Assembly: GCA_029050995.1 (NCBI GenBank)
Contig: JAIDLO010000253.1
Span: forward strand, 1 to 8,179
Direction: 5' to 3'
Length of the DNA stretch: 8,179 nt
Source of the DNA: Eubacterium sp.
GTDB taxonomy: Bacteria; Bacillota; Clostridia; Oscillospirales; Acutalibacteraceae
Shown: one piece after another, positions 6,450-8,179 of the stretch
Layout of the letters: each line of letters opens with the position of its first letter
Position numbering within the stretch: the stretch's first letter is position 1
Notes under the pieces: generated by a model
What the model was told of the DNA's origin: nothing
Databases searched by the model: none
Seen by the model: the letters and a program-made list of their open reading frames with translations, nothing else
Position numbers and translations under genes: made by a program

Positions 6450-7120
6450 TCCAGAATATACCCCATTTTACGAACAGTTTTAATAATCTTCGGATCATCC
6501 GAATTATCCTCAATTTTATCACGAAGCCTTTTGATATAAACAGTAAGCGTATTATCATTAACGAAAATGCCGTCTATATCCCAGATGTTTTCAAGCAGTT
6601 GATTTCTTGAAAGCACCCTGCCCTTGTTATTCAGCAGTATAAGCAACAGGCGGTATTCCATAGCTGTAAGCACAATTTCAGCTCCGTTTTTATAAACCTT
6701 TGCTTCATTTGTATTGATTTTAAGACCGTGAAGCTCAATAATGCCGCTTTTGCCTGCTTCGCTGTTGTATCTGCGGAGCACGCTTCTAATTCTTGCCATA
6801 AGCTCGTTAATACGAAACGGCTTTGAAATATAATCATCCGCGCCAAGATCAAAGCCCATAACAACATTAACCTCATCATCAAAGGCAGTTAAGAAGATAA
6901 CGGGCAAATCCCCCTTTTCCTTAATCGCTTTGCAGACATCATAGCCGCTGCCATCCGGCAAGGTTAAATCAAGCAAGTATAAATCAAACTCGTCCTTGTT
7001 TATAATTTCAAAGGCTTGTGAAACAGTTGATGCATGCACGGTTTCATAGCCCTCTTTATGTAAAGAGTATTCAAGCCCCATTGCAATTGAGGCATCATCC
7101 TCAAGAAGAAATATTTTCAT
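6446..7120 (-). CDS. OmpR/PhoB-family response regulator
   Basis: A 224-residue DNA-binding regulator phosphorylated by the adjacent kinase. The receiver domain (about 1-112) has the acidic pocket Glu7-Asp8-Asp9, phospho-acceptor Asp51 in LLDLTLPDGSG, Thr78 and Lys100 in the SKPF switch motif. The C-terminal winged helix (about 125-224) contains LTAMEYRLLLILLNNKGRVLSR and a recognition-helix region NDNTLTVYIKRLRDKI followed by the RKMGYILE wing. The family resemblance is to the BceR/YxdJ/VanR group. The ATG at 7120 has AGAGGTG seven bases upstream. Only about 20 bases separate this start from the end of a miniature inverted-repeat element, so the natural upstream region has been displaced. 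It probably binds the TTACA-N4-TGTAA sites at 5397-5410 and, with one mismatch, 7444-7457, controlling both the transporter operon and itself. Confidence 0.95.
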   Translation of the reverse strand: MKIFLLEDDASIAMGLEYSLHKEGYETVHASTVSQAFEIINKDEFDLYLLDLTLPDGSGYDVCKAIKEKGDLPVIFLTAFDDEVNVVMGFDLGADDYISKPFRINELMARIRSVLRRYNSEAGKSGIIELHGLKINTNEAKVYKNGAEIVLTAMEYRLLLILLNNKGRVLSRNQLLENIWDIDGIFVNDNTLTVYIKRLRDKIEDNSDDPKIIKTVRKMGYILE

Positions 7121-7141
7121 AGCTTTTCACCTCTGTCCTTA

Positions 7142-7414
7142 GGTAATAAAGAGAAATCCAAACCGTGGTTTAAATTGGCTGATTTGCCCTTACTCTTCGT
7201 TAAAAAGCCTCGGAATACGCAAAGTATTCCTGCGTTTTTGTGCCTTGATTAAGAACAAATCAGCACAATTTAAACTGCAAAGCACCAAAATGCTTGGAGT
7301 AAAGATGAATTTGGGATTTTGAGATGGCAGCCTTGCTGGCGCAAGGCAACAGTGAAAAATTCTAAATTCGCTTTAATACTGCATTTTGGCAGGCTTGGAT
7401 TTCTCTTTATTACC
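7142..7414. mobile_element. MITE-like element with TA flanks, in the response-regulator leader
   Basis: A 273-bp segment bounded by perfect inverted termini, 7142-7161 (GGTAATAAAGAGAAATCC...) and 7395-7414, with TA on each side (7140-7141 and 7415-7416), so the repeat is 22 bp perfect including the TA. TA flanking is the target duplication expected of IS630/Tc1-mariner-type elements. There is no coding region of useful size. The interior is two further long arms: 7168-7186 pairs with 7256-7275 (19 bp, one bulge), continuing through 7189-7192/7250-7253 and capped by GGAATAC-GCAAA-GTATTCC (7212-7230). A second imperfect arm starts at 7285-7293/7381-7389 (9 bp), passes 7307-7312/7364-7369 and is capped by GCCTTG-CTGGCG-CAAGGC (7330-7347). 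As RNA it would fold into a three-way junction. Non-autonomous transposition is inferred; no transposase is in the window. Confidence 0.82.
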
Positions 7415-7415
7415 T

Positions 7416-7424
7416 ATTCTAACA
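7416..7424 (-). promoter_or_regulatory. Candidate extended -10 of the regulator-kinase operon
   Basis: On the minus strand, TGT-TAGAAT forms an extended -10 whose last base is part of the TA flank of the inserted element. The predicted start would therefore fall inside the element, and the mRNA would carry it as a leader of roughly 290 bases. No good -35 is visible; the operator-like palindrome at 7444-7457 occupies that area, which fits an activated promoter. Confidence 0.45.
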
Positions 7425-7443
7425 TATTTTTCTGAATAATAAA

Positions 7444-7457
7444 TTACGATTTTGTAA
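7444..7457. promoter_or_regulatory. Second predicted response-regulator operator (one mismatch)
   Basis: TTACG-ATTT-TGTAA differs at a single base from the palindrome at 5397-5410 and has the identical four-base centre. It lies 20 bases upstream of the candidate extended -10 element (7416-7424) of the regulator-kinase operon, suggesting autoregulation. It also lies just beyond the T-run of the mazF terminator. Confidence 0.55.
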
Positions 7458-7467
7458 TAAATGGAAT

Positions 7468-7508
7468 AAAAAAGAAAAAAAGGAATAACTCCCGCAAAGA
7501 GTTATTCC
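7468..7508 (-). terminator. Rho-independent terminator of mazF
   Basis: GGAATAACTC (7482-7491) and GAGTTATTCC (7499-7508) form a perfect 10-bp stem with a seven-base loop. On the minus strand the stem is followed by seven T, a C, then six T. It begins four bases after the mazF stop codon. No T-run follows on the plus strand. Confidence 0.92.
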
Positions 7509-7511
7509 GTA

Positions 7512-7853
7512 TCATAGTCCGAATGAAACAGAAAGAGCATCATTTACCTTACCCATATCGCCGCCGTCAAGAGCGCCCATTTTTTCACGCAGGCGTCTTT
7601 TATCTATTGTTCTGACCTGCTCAAGCAACACAATGCTGTCTTTAGCCAATCCGCAGTTTCTTGCATCTACCTCAATATGCGTAGGCATTTTTGTTTTATC
7701 ACGCTGACTTGTTATTGCAGCTGCAATAACTGTTGGCGAAAAACGATTTCCAACATCATTCTGTACAATAAGAACAGGCCTTACGCCGCCCTGCTCTGAG
7801 CCGACAACCGGACTTAAATCAGCATAATATATATCTCCGCGCTTAACTGTCAT
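7512..7853 (-). CDS. mazF: MazF/PemK-family endoribonuclease toxin (EndoA-like)
   Basis: A 113-residue sequence-specific mRNA interferase, very close to B. subtilis EndoA (NdoA, 116 residues). The shared blocks are VKRGDIYYADLSPVVGSEQG at the N-terminus, GVRPVLIVQND at 23-33, NRFSPTVIAAAITSQ at 36-50, PTHIEVDA and the LLEQVRTIDK block. The residues known to be catalytic in EndoA, Arg25 and Thr48, are both present at the same numbers. The dimer cleaves single-stranded RNA; the cut site cannot be read from sequence. The ATG has AAGGTGAT six bases upstream. The usual antitoxin gene (MazE/EndoAI, a ribbon-helix-helix protein) is expected directly upstream, but the gene there is on the opposite strand and starts 179 bases away. 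The toxin is therefore either controlled by an unlinked antitoxin or acts as a stand-alone regulator. A terminator follows, so it is a single-gene transcript. Confidence 0.95.
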   Translation of the reverse strand: MTVKRGDIYYADLSPVVGSEQGGVRPVLIVQNDVGNRFSPTVIAAAITSQRDKTKMPTHIEVDARNCGLAKDSIVLLEQVRTIDKRRLREKMGALDGGDMGKVNDALSVSFGL

Positions 7854-7925
7854 ACTATAATCACCTTCGCTTTTTCTTTCATTTTTATTTTTACCATTCA
7901 GAATAATTTTTAAACATCATATTCC

Positions 7926-7931
7926 ATTATA
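7926..7931 (-). promoter_or_regulatory. Candidate -10 box of mazF
   Basis: A perfect TATAAT on the minus strand about 70 bases upstream of the mazF ATG, preceded by an A6T6 tract that may bend DNA or serve as an UP-like element. No convincing -35 hexamer stands at 16-18 bases. A second, weaker candidate (TATAAG) lies at 7951-7956. The shared 178-bp gap between the divergent genes is otherwise AT-rich without clear operators. Confidence 0.4.
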
Positions 7932-8031
7932 TGTGTAAAAAATTTTTTCTCTTATATCTGATTTTAAGAAAAAGCAAAAAAGAACATAGTTTTAAATCAA
8001 ACATAGAATAAGAGGAAAGGAGAATTAAGTT

Positions 8032-8179
8032 ATGGAAAAATATGTTGATATGTTTAATCCAGATTTTTTAATTAAAAACGCAGGGATGTTAACCCGGGTG
8101 CGTGGTGAGCCACCGTTTCAATGGGATTATTTACATTTGCGCCGGCGGCGTGAACCTTCCAGAAAAAGGAGCAAGGATT
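8032..8179 (+). CDS. Hypothetical protein, N-terminal fragment, continues past the window
   Basis: The only plus-strand gene in the window, open for 49 codons to the right edge. The ATG at 8032 is supported by an AAAGGAGA site about eight bases upstream. The visible part begins MEKYVDMFNPDFL, contains an aromatic stretch (PPFQWDYLHL at about 28-37) and turns strongly basic (RRRREPSRKRSK at about 38-48). There is no signal peptide or membrane segment in this part. I do not recognise a family. The codon composition in the second half (CGG, CGT, CCG, CGC) is more GC-rich than in the neighbouring genes. A possible -10 (TAGAAT, 8004-8009) is too close to the start to be convincing. It could be a short spurious frame if a stop follows soon after the edge, but the good ribosome binding site argues for a real gene. 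Confidence 0.55.
   Translation, partial: MEKYVDMFNPDFLIKNAGMLTRVRGEPPFQWDYLHLRRRREPSRKRSKD

Noticed and set aside
7142..7414. Riboswitch or T-box leader of the regulator operon
   Set aside because: No conserved riboswitch or T-box core is recognisable, and perfect 20-bp terminal repeats with TA flanks are better explained by an inserted miniature element.

Overview
The window looks like chromosomal DNA from a low-to-moderate GC Gram-positive bacterium, most likely a Clostridia member of the Ruminococcaceae/Oscillospiraceae type. The evidence is strong AGGAGG-class ribosome binding sites, AT-rich intergenic DNA, a Bacillus EndoA-like MazF, a Firmicutes-style dUTPase, and a two-component system plus ABC transporter plus YxeA locus. 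The genus is inference only. All genes read on the minus strand except a partial one at the right edge.

From left to right in window coordinates (the reverse of transcription), 1-433 is aroQ (type II dehydroquinase), cut off near its C-terminus. 526-702 is rpsU (ribosomal protein S21), with a GTG start, a near-consensus promoter and its own terminator. 859-1371 is dut. 1372-1626 is intergenic and holds the dut promoter and a run of four hairpins, one of which is a good minus-strand terminator.

1627-7120 is the centre of the window, a peptide-sensing/detoxification-type module. In transcription order it is an OmpR-family response regulator and a small-loop histidine kinase (overlapping by 4 bp), a terminator, a LolD/BceA-type ATPase, a large two-ectodomain FtsX-type permease (overlapping by 3 bp) and a small YxeA-family secreted/anchored protein. 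The gene order is that of Bacillus subtilis yxdJ-yxdK-yxdL-yxdM-yxeA. The permease differs: it appears to have 8 rather than 10 membrane segments and two large ectodomains. A palindrome TTACA-N4-TGTAA, matching the known binding site of BceR-like regulators, lies upstream of the ATPase gene. A one-mismatch copy lies upstream of the regulator gene. This suggests that the regulator controls both transcripts.

7121-7511 has no gene but is dense in signals. A 273-bp miniature inverted-repeat element flanked by TA has perfect 20-bp termini (22 bp with the TA). It sits exactly between a candidate extended -10 plus operator and the response-regulator gene. If that promoter is used, the whole folded element becomes the regulator's 5' leader. 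Beyond it is the terminator of the next gene.

7512-7853 is a MazF/EndoA-type toxin gene with no antitoxin gene directly upstream. From 8032 to the right edge runs the start of a divergent plus-strand gene of unknown function. I see no tRNA, rRNA or CRISPR array.
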